DNA from: Coriobacteriaceae bacterium
Lineage (GTDB): Bacteria > Actinomycetota > Coriobacteriia > Coriobacteriales > UMGS124
Length of the DNA stretch: 33,014 nt
NCBI GenBank assembly: GCA_019420325.1
Contig: JAHZHK010000022.1
Coordinates: 1 to 33,014, forward strand
Direction of reading: 5' to 3'
Shown: one piece after another, positions 25,850 through 33,014 of the stretch
How the letters are laid out: each line of letters starts with the position of its first letter
Position numbering within the stretch: position 1 is the first letter of the stretch
Made by a program: the position numbers and the translations under genes
The notes under the pieces: model-generated
Told to the model about the DNA's origin: nothing
The model's input: the letters and a program-made list of their open reading frames with translations, nothing else
The model's database searches: none

Positions 25850-25994
25850 TACCCCGTCGCCGATACGGCATCATCCAACACCAGTAATCCCATCTTGCGT
25901 TGCAAATGCAACAACGGGCGGGGTCACCGGCGCTTTCTGCACGCGTGCGTCACGCGCTGGAAACACGAGAGGGAATCGAAGAAAGGACGGGGCA

Positions 25995-27578
25995 ATGAAC
26001 ATGAGGAAGACGCTCGTCACAGCAGGCCTGGGAGCGGTGGTCGCCCTCAGCTTCGCGGCGGCAGCCGCCATGCCGGTCTTTGCGGATGACGCAAACACCG
26101 ACACGAGGCTCGGTAACAGCATCGGGTACGGTCAGGACGGCGGCACCACGCTCGACAACTACCCGGAATACGCCGAGAAGCTGACGTATGGAGAGAAGGT
26201 CGCGGCCAACGCGGAGGCCAACCAGCCCGCCCGCTACACCGACGACTTCGGCTTCACGTACCAGCCCGTCCCGAGCGATCCCAAGGGATGGAACCTGACC
26301 TACCTGAACGCCGACGAGCGCGGCTGCCTTTCATGCCACACAAGCTTCGAAGACATTGTCATGAGCCTGCCCACGAAGCACAACGTGTACGGCTCCGGCT
26401 ACCCCACCCAGATCACCATCGCGAACTGCCTGGGCTGCCAGCGCAACGCCGGGTTCGGCAACACCCAGCTCTCGGTGTCCATTCACGGCATCCACAACGG
26501 ATCGGCCGCCTTTGACGCCATGAACGGAAGCTGCGACTCGTGCCACTACACCTCCAATGGCGCGAGCACCGAAGGCGAGAACATGTTCGAGCTGTGGGAC
26601 TATGCCAAGTACGACCTGTACAAGGGCGTCACGAACGTGTCGGCCGACGACGCGGCGCTCGACCTCAGCTACGACCAGACCACCATATCCCAAAACGACC
26701 AAATCTTCTTCGAGTCCCTCAACAACGAGCCGTCCGAGTGGCGCACCGAGTGCGACCCCACCGTCGCTGACGATTGGGTCATCACCATCGGCGGCGAGGT
26801 CGAGAACCCCCTTGAGATGAGCGTTTCCGAGCTCAAGGAAAAGTTCGGCACCAAGACGTTCACGATGAAGCAGGGCTGCATCGAGAACGCGACGGGCAAT
26901 GCCTGGATTTTCCAGGCGGAACTCACCGGCATCTCCATGAAGGACATTATCGACTACGTGCAGCCGGCAGACACGGTCACCAACATCAAGTGCACGTCCG
27001 AGGACGGCTACAACATGGTCTCCCCGGCCTTTGCGAACGTGAACGTCGAGGACTGCCTCCTCGTGACCGAGATCAACGGAGAGCCCCTGCCGGCCTCACA
27101 GGGATACCCGGTCACGCTGGCCGTCCCGCGCAACTCAGCCGCAAGCTACATCAAGACCATCATGACCATCGATTTTGTGACCAAGGACGGAGGCTCCCAC
27201 ACGGACCTGTCCTCGGCAAGCACGCCGGTCGACCCCCATACCGGCGTTATGCAAGGCAAGCCCAACGCCACCATACTCAACTACCCCGACGGCGTAGTGC
27301 TTTCCGACCAGGCTGGCAAGCCCATGACGATCGAGGGCTACGCGGACGCCTACGACTTTCCCATCACGCGCGTCGAGTTCTCGCTTGACCACGGCAAGAC
27401 CTGGACAGCGCTTGAAACGCCCGATAACGACCCGACCTGCTGGACCTACTGGCGCCTCAACTACACCCCGGCCGAGCCCGGCGCCTACCTGCTGAAGGTC
27501 CGAGCGTTCTGCGAGGACGCGGAAGGCAACGAGCTTGAGAGCTCGCGCGAGACGAACTTCCTGTTCAACGTAGAGTAA
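25995..27578 (+). CDS. Exported haem-c/sulfite-oxidase-fold fusion enzyme
   Basis: A 527-residue protein with a Sec-type signal (MNMRKTLVTAGLG, cleavage likely after PVFADD). The N-terminal third carries haem-c motifs: CLSCH at 111-115 and CDSCH at 180-184, and between them CLGCQ at 145-149, where the axial-ligand His is Gln. From about 262 follows a molybdopterin (Oxidored_molyb) domain with a likely Mo-ligand Cys at 295 in KQGCIENATG, then LTGISMKDI and VPRNSAASYIK. The C-terminus is the Mo-cofactor dimerisation domain (EGYADAYD, EPGAYLLKVRA). It probably transfers electrons between a Mo-bound substrate and the haems outside the membrane; direction and substrate are unknown. GAAAGGACGGGG precedes the ATG at 25995. 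A single-domain relative follows 33 bases on. Confidence 0.88.
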   Translation: MNMRKTLVTAGLGAVVALSFAAAAAMPVFADDANTDTRLGNSIGYGQDGGTTLDNYPEYAEKLTYGEKVAANAEANQPARYTDDFGFTYQPVPSDPKGWNLTYLNADERGCLSCHTSFEDIVMSLPTKHNVYGSGYPTQITIANCLGCQRNAGFGNTQLSVSIHGIHNGSAAFDAMNGSCDSCHYTSNGASTEGENMFELWDYAKYDLYKGVTNVSADDAALDLSYDQTTISQNDQIFFESLNNEPSEWRTECDPTVADDWVITIGGEVENPLEMSVSELKEKFGTKTFTMKQGCIENATGNAWIFQAELTGISMKDIIDYVQPADTVTNIKCTSEDGYNMVSPAFANVNVEDCLLVTEINGEPLPASQGYPVTLAVPRNSAASYIKTIMTIDFVTKDGGSHTDLSSASTPVDPHTGVMQGKPNATILNYPDGVVLSDQAGKPMTIEGYADAYDFPITRVEFSLDHGKTWTALETPDNDPTCWTYWRLNYTPAEPGAYLLKVRAFCEDAEGNELESSRETNFLFNVE

Positions 27579-27611
27579 GCCAACGAGCAGCGACCAATAA
27601 GGAGGTCCAAA

Positions 27612-28418
27612 ATGCAGAACACAAAGAAGAAGCTGCTTGCCGGCGGCGTGGCCGCCTCATTCGCCGTATCCGGCATGGTGGCCGGAATGGCTGCCGCTAC
27701 CCCGGTGGCCGCAAACGCCCCCGCACACATCGACCTGGCAACAACCTCTTCTGCAAACGCGAACGTCACCGCGCAAGACGGCTTCGTTCATGCCGACGCT
27801 TCCATGGGGACGTTTGGGTTTGACCAGGGATCTGCCACGCCCAACTCCCAGATTGCAACCACATTCCGCGGGGCGACAACCGCCCTCTGCAGCGCAACGG
27901 ACGACTTCGCCCAGGTGAATCCGCTTGAGTGGAAGCTGTCGGTTACAGGCGACGTGACGGACGCGTTCACCGCCCCCGTCGACGAGCTCGCGAATACCAG
28001 CGCCGTCAAGCAGACGATGACCTGCACGTGCGGCGGCAACCCGGCCGACGGGCGCGCAATCATCACGGCAGACGTCAAGGGAATCCCCGTGACATACCTT
28101 CTCGATCGCGCAAGGGCCCAGGCCGGCGTAAACACGCTGACCTTCGTCGCAAGCGACGGCACCGAGATTGCGATGCCGCTCTCTTATGCGGTCGCCCATC
28201 ACGCGGTCATCTCCTACGAAATCAACGGTGAGGATTTGAGCGCATCGGTGGGCGGCAACAACCAGCTTTGGCTCACCGGCACCTCAGCGAACTACTTCAT
28301 CCGCGACATCGTCGAGGTACGGGTGACCGCCGAGGAGCAGCCCCCCGCCGAGCCCGGAGAGGGCATGGACTACCCCAACAGCCCCAATGTGGGCATCGTA
28401 AGCACCCAGCTCAGCTAA
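27612..28418 (+). CDS. Exported single-domain sulfite-oxidase-fold protein
   Basis: A 268-residue protein with a signal peptide (MQNTKKKLLAGGVAA, cleavage likely after AAATPVAANA). From about 103 (VNPLEWKLSVTGDV) it matches the molybdopterin domain of the preceding gene: KQTMTCTCGGNP with Cys 138 and 140, of which 140 aligns with the probable Mo ligand, ADVKGIPVTYLLD, then YEINGEDLSA. It has no haem motif. It ends at NSPNVGIV, the point at which the neighbour enters its dimerisation domain, so this protein lacks that domain. AAGGAGG lies before the ATG and the gap to the upstream gene is 33 bases, so they form an operon. It may be a second subunit or a non-catalytic partner. Confidence 0.8.
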   Translation: MQNTKKKLLAGGVAASFAVSGMVAGMAAATPVAANAPAHIDLATTSSANANVTAQDGFVHADASMGTFGFDQGSATPNSQIATTFRGATTALCSATDDFAQVNPLEWKLSVTGDVTDAFTAPVDELANTSAVKQTMTCTCGGNPADGRAIITADVKGIPVTYLLDRARAQAGVNTLTFVASDGTEIAMPLSYAVAHHAVISYEINGEDLSASVGGNNQLWLTGTSANYFIRDIVEVRVTAEEQPPAEPGEGMDYPNSPNVGIVSTQLS

Positions 28419-28444
28419 CAAGAGCATCGAGGGGGCGGCCGCGG

Positions 28445-29911
28445 CTACACCGTCGGAGCCGCCTCCTCTTTTCCGTCGGCGTCGTCGATGCCCACCAGCC
28501 CGAACAACTCGTCGCGGCTGTGGATGCCCAGCTTTTGATAGACGTGGCGTATGTGCGCCTTCGCGGTTCCATGCGCCACGCAGAGCTCAGAGCCGATCTC
28601 CGAAGCGCTCTTATGCTGGGCAAGCAAAAGGAGGACCTCCTCCTCACGCTGGGAAAGACCATGCGACGAAGCCACCTTCGAGCATGCGCGCACAAGCCGC
28701 ACGCGCTCCTCGGCGGCACGCGCCCGCTCTGAGGCAGGCTGGTCGAGAATGACTTGGATGCCCCATGAGGCGCTCAGGCGGCACTTGCGGATAAACACCA
28801 GCGTCGCGAACATCAGGGCGACCACCAGAAGCGGCGCCACGCCAATGCCTGCCTGGACCAGCATCCCGTCCACAACGCGCCCAAGGATCTGAGCAGGGGT
28901 GGTCACAACCTCGTAGATACCGAACAGCCACACCGCGCTTACATCCCAGTGGTAGCAAATCGAGGCGAGCATGACCGTGATGAGCACATTTGCCGAGGTA
29001 CGGCCCCAGTTGGCGCAGAAGTTTCGCCCTTCAATCGACAAATCGCCCGAAGTGGCGAGCAGGAGGAACATCGCCGCCATGAGTGGCAGGGCCGTGCCGT
29101 AAAGCCCCTCGAAGCTGATCAGGCGCCCCAGCGAGGCGATGGCCACGGTAATTGTCAGGGCACACGCCACCGTGCCCAGCGACATGACGGGACGCATGTA
29201 GCTGGAGAACGCGGACTGCATGAGGCCGTAGACAAACGAGTACACCGCGATGACCGACACAGGCTTCCAGGGAAAGGAGAAACGCGCCCAGGTGCCCTCC
29301 CTGGCTTCCGCAGCGGGCACGAGGGCGTAGCACTGGCTTAAAAGGACCATTGAGACCAGAGGAAGCAACGGCACCATCACCGGGAGCCAATCGATTTTGA
29401 AGCCCTCGTACATCCAGGACAAGCCGGCGGCAACGGCAAGAGAGGCGGAGTAGTACAGGCAGGCCCTCACCGGGGTAAGGCGGCCGTACAGCTCGCTCCA
29501 CAAAAGAATGGCCAGCGTTGCGCCGATGCCGCCGACAACGGTGCTCGCCAGCAGCAACCAACCCGAAAACGGGCCCCACAGGGGGATGAACCCCAGCAAC
29601 GTCGCGAAGACGAGGAGCCCCGCACAGGCAATGCGGGGCCATGCGCGCGCATGAAGCGGCGTCAGCCAGCGGGCCAACAGAACGCACGCCAGCATGGAGA
29701 CGGCAAGAGCAAGGTCGAAAGCGTTCTGTGATATAAAGAACGCAGGCCCAGTGCCAAAGATCTCCTTGCTGAACGCGACATTGAGCCATGCACGATAGGC
29801 AGCAAGGCCAAGAAAAGGCAGTGGAATTCGAGAGACCGCAGTCGAAAAGCCACGCGTCAAGCGATTGGCATGCTCACATGGCTCCATTTCCCCATTCTCA
29901 TCGTCGATCAC
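28445..29911 (-). CDS. Membrane-embedded LuxR-type regulator beside the molybdoenzyme operon
   Basis: A 488-residue protein with about twelve hydrophobic segments to roughly residue 375 and a LuxR/GerE helix-turn-helix at about 419-472 (LSQREEEVLLLLAQHKSASE, GTAKAHIRHVYQKLGI, SRDELFGLVG). The membrane half shares LWSELYG, LYYSASLAV and FSFPWKPVSVIAVYSFVYG with the cassette D regulator. I chose GTG 29911 because AAGGAGG lies five bases before it; the longer frame from 29980 has no such site. The gene is convergent with the molybdoenzyme operon, only 26 bases from its end, rather than divergent as in the other cassettes. It probably controls that operon. Confidence 0.88.
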   Translation of the reverse strand: MIDDENGEMEPCEHANRLTRGFSTAVSRIPLPFLGLAAYRAWLNVAFSKEIFGTGPAFFISQNAFDLALAVSMLACVLLARWLTPLHARAWPRIACAGLLVFATLLGFIPLWGPFSGWLLLASTVVGGIGATLAILLWSELYGRLTPVRACLYYSASLAVAAGLSWMYEGFKIDWLPVMVPLLPLVSMVLLSQCYALVPAAEAREGTWARFSFPWKPVSVIAVYSFVYGLMQSAFSSYMRPVMSLGTVACALTITVAIASLGRLISFEGLYGTALPLMAAMFLLLATSGDLSIEGRNFCANWGRTSANVLITVMLASICYHWDVSAVWLFGIYEVVTTPAQILGRVVDGMLVQAGIGVAPLLVVALMFATLVFIRKCRLSASWGIQVILDQPASERARAAEERVRLVRACSKVASSHGLSQREEEVLLLLAQHKSASEIGSELCVAHGTAKAHIRHVYQKLGIHSRDELFGLVGIDDADGKEEAAPTV

Positions 29912-30062
29912 GGCCGCCTCCTTGAAGCAAGATTGCTTAATACAAGGCCTATTTTCCAAACTACTACTCCCCCGCGGCAACTACCCCTCGTACGCCAGCA
30001 TTCCCACCATGAACATCGGCAGGTAGAGCACCCTGCCATCGCTGTTGCAGCTCACCACGTTA

Positions 30063-30135
30063 CACTTTTCCGCATTTCATAAGTGCCCCAGAACGCACTT
30101 TTCCGAACTTGATGGCTGTTTTGAACACTTTTCCG
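30063..30135 (+). repeat. Three direct copies of CACTTTTCCG
   Basis: The ten-base word occurs at 30063-30072, 30096-30105 and 30126-30135, spaced 33 and 30 bases, about three helical turns each. They lie in the 392-base gap (29912-30303) between the divergently placed ends of the regulator and the zinc-ribbon operon terminator. I see no gene in that gap; a short minus-strand frame across the repeats encodes a repeated RKS pattern that I regard as a by-product. Role unknown. Confidence 0.6.
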
Positions 30136-30256
30136 GGTTAAGGCATAAGCGGCAAAGCATGCATCCGTGCAAGCAAGCCCAGCAGACGTTCGCGTGCTGC
30201 GCAAGTCCATGGCACGGAGACCCCAGGCGCATTCTCGCGACACCACCGCATGAAAC

Positions 30257-30298
30257 CAAGAGGCCCCCGCGTCCAGCTTCGGGAGCGGGGGCCTCTTG
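30257..30298 (-). terminator. Intrinsic terminator of the hydrolase/acyltransferase operon
   Basis: CAAGAGGCCCCCGC (30257-30270) pairs perfectly with GCGGGGGCCTCTTG (30285-30298) around a 14-base loop, immediately after the zinc-ribbon gene on the minus strand. Confidence 0.8.
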
Positions 30299-30303
30299 TG
30301 CGC

Positions 30304-30960
30304 CTACGCGGCGAACAGCTTGCGGAGCTCGCTGGCCAGGGGCTCGCGCTCGAAGACGATGAGACCCAGCAGCAGCACACATGCCACCAGGGCGCTTATC
30401 TGTGCGGGGATGTCGGTCCACACGAGGTCGCCAGCGGCAAACGCAAGCGGTACCAGGCCAAACACGACGTCAAGCAGCAGGTACTTGGCGTAGCCCGACA
30501 CAAAGTCCTTCCGGAACACGCACACGAGCACAGCGTCGGTCACAAGGGCTGCCAGGCTGATGCCAGGAACCACGAACGTCGACCACGCATAGTTGCCCGT
30601 GAGCACGAAGCCCAGAAGCGCACAGGCAAGCAGCACGAGAAAGTAACGCGCCACAAGCCGCAGAAAGTCCGGCGCGTGGCCGATGATGTGCCGCACAAAC
30701 GCGTAGTTGATGAGCAGCGCCAGGCACACGGTGAAAACCACGTCGCTGGGCAGCTTGACCATGCGCGTGAGGAACAGCATGACGATGATCGCCACGCCGG
30801 TGGCGAAGGCGATCACACGCATGGCGATTGCACCCGAACGCTTGAGCACGTTGGGCGGGAACATCGGGGCAGACGCCTCACCCGAAAGTTCTGCCTGGCA
30901 CAGCGGGCAACGCTCGAGGTCGCCCGAGAAGTCGATGTCGCACTTGTCGCAATGCCTCAT
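30304..30960 (-). CDS. Zinc-ribbon membrane protein (DUF6320-like)
   Basis: A 218-residue protein with an N-terminal zinc ribbon, Cys 4, 7, 18 and 21 in MRHCDKCDID and ERCPLCQAEL, followed by about six hydrophobic segments from residue 45 on. This arrangement fits the DUF6320 family as I recall it, whose members often sit beside acyltransferase-like genes. Its function is not known. The start overlaps the acyltransferase stop by four bases (ATGA) and has AAGGAGG in front, so the two are translationally coupled. Confidence 0.8.
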   Translation of the reverse strand: MRHCDKCDIDFSGDLERCPLCQAELSGEASAPMFPPNVLKRSGAIAMRVIAFATGVAIIVMLFLTRMVKLPSDVVFTVCLALLINYAFVRHIIGHAPDFLRLVARYFLVLLACALLGFVLTGNYAWSTFVVPGISLAALVTDAVLVCVFRKDFVSGYAKYLLLDVVFGLVPLAFAAGDLVWTDIPAQISALVACVLLLGLIVFEREPLASELRKLFAA

Positions 30961-32417
30961 CTGCCCGCCTCCTTCCCCTCAGCCGCCGCCACATCGCCGA
31001 CGGGCTCGACGTCCCCAGCGGACGCCGTGCCACCAGCACCCGCACCTTCCCCGCCCGCAGTCCCCGTAGCACTCGGAGCTCCGCCAACAGCCGTCGATCC
31101 CGCAGCGGCTTTCTCGCCCAGGCGCCTCACCGAGTCCTCGAACTGCGCCTGCACCGCGTCGTCGGCAAGCTCCTGGCGCGACTTGCTCACGTTCATGCGC
31201 GCCGCCATGCCCTGCGCGGTGAAGAACCGGCAGAACCGCTTGAGCACGTTGTGGTTCGCATACGCGCTTGCCATGCCGATGCTCAGGTCGTCGCCAAACG
31301 AGCACAGCGTGAACTTGAGGCCTGTGGTAGACGTAAGGATGTTAAGGTCGCGCACGTAGGGCACGAGCCGCTCGTCTAGGCGGATGGCACCGATGTTGGA
31401 GACGGTCGCCGTGGTGGAGCTGGCAACGATGCGGTCGGCGATTTCGAGCACCAGGTCCTTCACAAACAGGGGCACGAAGCGCAGTGCGGGGTTCTTCTCC
31501 AGCGCAATTGTCGTGTTCATGCGGCGCTTGAGCACCTCGGGATCGCAGCCCGCCTTCAACTGCTCCTGCACGCGATGGGCGATGTCGCGCACCGACTCGT
31601 CGGTCTCGCCGTGCTCGGCGGGAGTATACGAGACGAACGCCAGGCTGAAGAAGTTCATCGAGGTGACTGACTTGAAGAGAGACCGCAGGTCAACCGGCAC
31701 ATCCATGCAGATGGTACGCCTGCGCTCGCGATGGGTCATCTCGTCGCGCAGGGCCGCGATGAGCACCGCGCTCACGAGCGACGTCATGCTCACGCCCCAG
31801 CTGCGGGAAAGGGCAAGCACGTCGCTCACCGAGAGGTGCAGCTCCATGAACGTGGGGTCGCCCTCGTCATGCGCGCCCGGCAGACGCCATGCGCGCGGGG
31901 TGCGCTCCATGCCCTTCTTGTCGCGCTCGAAATACTTGTCGAAGCTGTTCTCGGCCTTCTCGCGGTCCGAGCCGTCGTAGTCAATCGGCGCGTCGCCCAA
32001 ATCGTAGCGTTCGCACAGGTAGAAGCCCAAAAGCGCACGGAAGAACTGCAGCGTGCCGCGCCCGTCGCTCACCATGTGGGAGACCTCGACGTTGATGCGC
32101 GGACCAAAGTAGGTCACGCGGAACAGCACGCTGTGGGCGTTCATGTGCAGGCCGTAGCACACGGGCAGCGTCTCGGGGAGCGCCTGCGGCACTTCTCCGG
32201 AAGGCTCGAGATAGTGCCAAAACACGCCACTGCGCAGGCACACGTTGAAGTTCGGGAACATCTCGACCGTCTTAACGAGGGCGTGTTGCAGCACCTCGGG
32301 GTCGACGTCATCCACGAGCGTGGCCGCGTAGCGGAACACGGTCTGGCGAGAACTGCCCGCCTGAGACGAGTAGAACTTGCCTACGTTATCTAGTCGGTAC
32401 CAGGTATTTCGACCCAT
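30957..32417 (-). CDS. Condensation-like acyltransferase
   Basis: A 486-residue protein of the CoA-dependent acyltransferase/condensation superfamily (alcohol acetyltransferase or PapA-like). The catalytic HxxxDG motif is SHMVSDG at 113-119. A matching C-terminal half includes VSNIGAIRLDERLVP and FTLCSFGDDLSIGMA, typical of the family's second subdomain. The last 45 or so residues are a low-complexity Gly/Ala/Thr/Glu tail. The substrate could be an alcohol or a lipid hydroxyl; it cannot be read here. The ATG at 32417 follows AGAAGGTG and overlaps the upstream hydrolase by 28 bases, and the stop overlaps the zinc-ribbon gene, so all three form one operon. Confidence 0.82.
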   Translation of the reverse strand: MGRNTWYRLDNVGKFYSSQAGSSRQTVFRYAATLVDDVDPEVLQHALVKTVEMFPNFNVCLRSGVFWHYLEPSGEVPQALPETLPVCYGLHMNAHSVLFRVTYFGPRINVEVSHMVSDGRGTLQFFRALLGFYLCERYDLGDAPIDYDGSDREKAENSFDKYFERDKKGMERTPRAWRLPGAHDEGDPTFMELHLSVSDVLALSRSWGVSMTSLVSAVLIAALRDEMTHRERRRTICMDVPVDLRSLFKSVTSMNFFSLAFVSYTPAEHGETDESVRDIAHRVQEQLKAGCDPEVLKRRMNTTIALEKNPALRFVPLFVKDLVLEIADRIVASSTTATVSNIGAIRLDERLVPYVRDLNILTSTTGLKFTLCSFGDDLSIGMASAYANHNVLKRFCRFFTAQGMAARMNVSKSRQELADDAVQAQFEDSVRRLGEKAAAGSTAVGGAPSATGTAGGEGAGAGGTASAGDVEPVGDVAAAEGKEAGR

Positions 32418-33014
32418 GCCGCGTCACCTTCTTGCACAAGCTCGCATCCATCGAGGAAGCGCTCCATCACCTTGTACGTGTCGCGCACCAGGTTCAAAAC
32501 AGACGGGTAGAGAAAATACCCATGCACGGCATCAAGTATACGCACGCACGACACTTCGTTGCCCGCAGCGGCCAGGCGGCGAGCATATTCCTCGCCCTCG
32601 TCGCGCAGGGGGCAGTACTCCGCCGTCATCACAAGCGTGCGCGGCTGATGCGAAAGGTCGCCTGCGAGCAGGGGCGCGCAATAGGGGTTGCTGCGCTGGG
32701 CGGAGTCGGGGGCGTACATGTCCATATAGCCCTGGATGTCGCGGGCAGAAAGCAGGTAGCCCTCGCCGTTTTCGCGCAGGGAGTCGAAGGGGCTCGTCGC
32801 GGGGTCGTAGTCGTCGTTGACCGCAGGGTAGAGCAGCATCTGCGTGCGCGGGAGGAACTCGCCCTTGTCGCGCGCCATAAGGCTCACTGCAGCAGCGAGG
32901 TTGCCGCCAGCCGAGTCGCCGAACAGCACAATGCGCTCCTGGCACACGTCGGGCAGCAGCGTGCCTGCAAAGAGTTGGCGGGCCACCTCGTAGCAGTCGA
33001 GCACTGCCTGGGGG
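32390..33014 (-). CDS. Alpha/beta hydrolase, 5' end beyond window
   Basis: The visible 208 residues are the C-terminal two thirds of a hormone-sensitive-lipase-type esterase. The nucleophile motif is FGDSAGGNLAAA; the acid is likely the Asp in LVMTAEYCPLRDEG and the base the His in DAVHGYF. The start codon lies past 33014; the in-frame GTG at 33002-33004 is internal. The stop at 32390 overlaps the acyltransferase start. An ester-forming and an ester-cleaving enzyme in one operon suggests they act on the same acylated compound. Confidence 0.85.
   Translation of the reverse strand, partial: PQAVLDCYEVARQLFAGTLLPDVCQERIVLFGDSAGGNLAAAVSLMARDKGEFLPRTQMLLYPAVNDDYDPATSPFDSLRENGEGYLLSARDIQGYMDMYAPDSAQRSNPYCAPLLAGDLSHQPRTLVMTAEYCPLRDEGEEYARRLAAAGNEVSCVRILDAVHGYFLYPSVLNLVRDTYKVMERFLDGCELVQEGDAAWVEIPGTD

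Noticed and set aside
1..33014. CRISPR arrays, tRNA or rRNA genes, intact insertion sequences
   Set aside because: No regularly spaced repeats of CRISPR length, no cloverleaf with a T-arm, and no transposase motifs or terminal inverted repeats were seen by eye.

Overview
The window is high-GC DNA from what looks like a gut-type actinobacterium of the class Coriobacteriia, most likely Eggerthellaceae. That placement rests on family knowledge rather than on a marker gene: large sets of Tat-exported, FAD-dependent reductases of the fumarate/urocanate reductase superfamily, each next to a membrane-embedded LuxR-type regulator, are typical of Eggerthella and relatives. No rRNA, tRNA, CRISPR array or intact insertion sequence was seen.

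Layout. 1-943: no supported gene. 944-4251: cassette A, a LuxR-type membrane regulator divergent from a Tat flavoprotein. 4252-6132: gene-poor, with a DinJ/YafQ-type toxin-antitoxin pair and gene fragments. 6133-11508: cassette B, a regulator divergent from two consecutive flavoproteins. 11509-15008: a decayed region with a small methyltransferase, a truncated DUF4143-type ATPase, a broken second copy of the methyltransferase 5' end, and a DUF3800 gene behind a probable structured RNA leader. 15098-18574: cassette C (regulator divergent from a flavoprotein). 18840-21617: an MmeI-like restriction-modification gene broken by two slippage-type frameshifts, one at a run of eight G. 21746-25181: cassette D (flavoprotein divergent from regulator). 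25442-29911: a molybdoenzyme locus with a stand-alone Mo-cofactor dimerisation domain, an exported haem-c plus sulfite-oxidase-fold fusion, an exported single-domain sulfite-oxidase-fold protein, and a fifth membrane LuxR regulator facing them. 30304-33014: an operon of zinc-ribbon membrane protein, condensation-like acyltransferase and alpha/beta hydrolase (cut by the window end).

How it fits together. About 30 kb holds five regulator/oxidoreductase modules. Each probably senses a small molecule at or in the membrane with a multi-pass N-terminal domain and switches on its neighbouring exported reductase, so that different organic electron acceptors can be respired. The five flavoproteins differ most in the C-terminal active-site segment, which suggests different substrates. 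None carries a haem domain, and no dedicated quinol-oxidising cytochrome is encoded beside them, so they would need an electron donor from elsewhere. Substrates cannot be read from sequence.

The points most worth following are the repeated cassette architecture with candidate operators in the divergent gaps, the split/fused molybdoenzyme parts with a degenerate haem site, the probable RNA leader that pairs with the DUF3800 ribosome binding site, and the slippage tracts in the MmeI-like gene.
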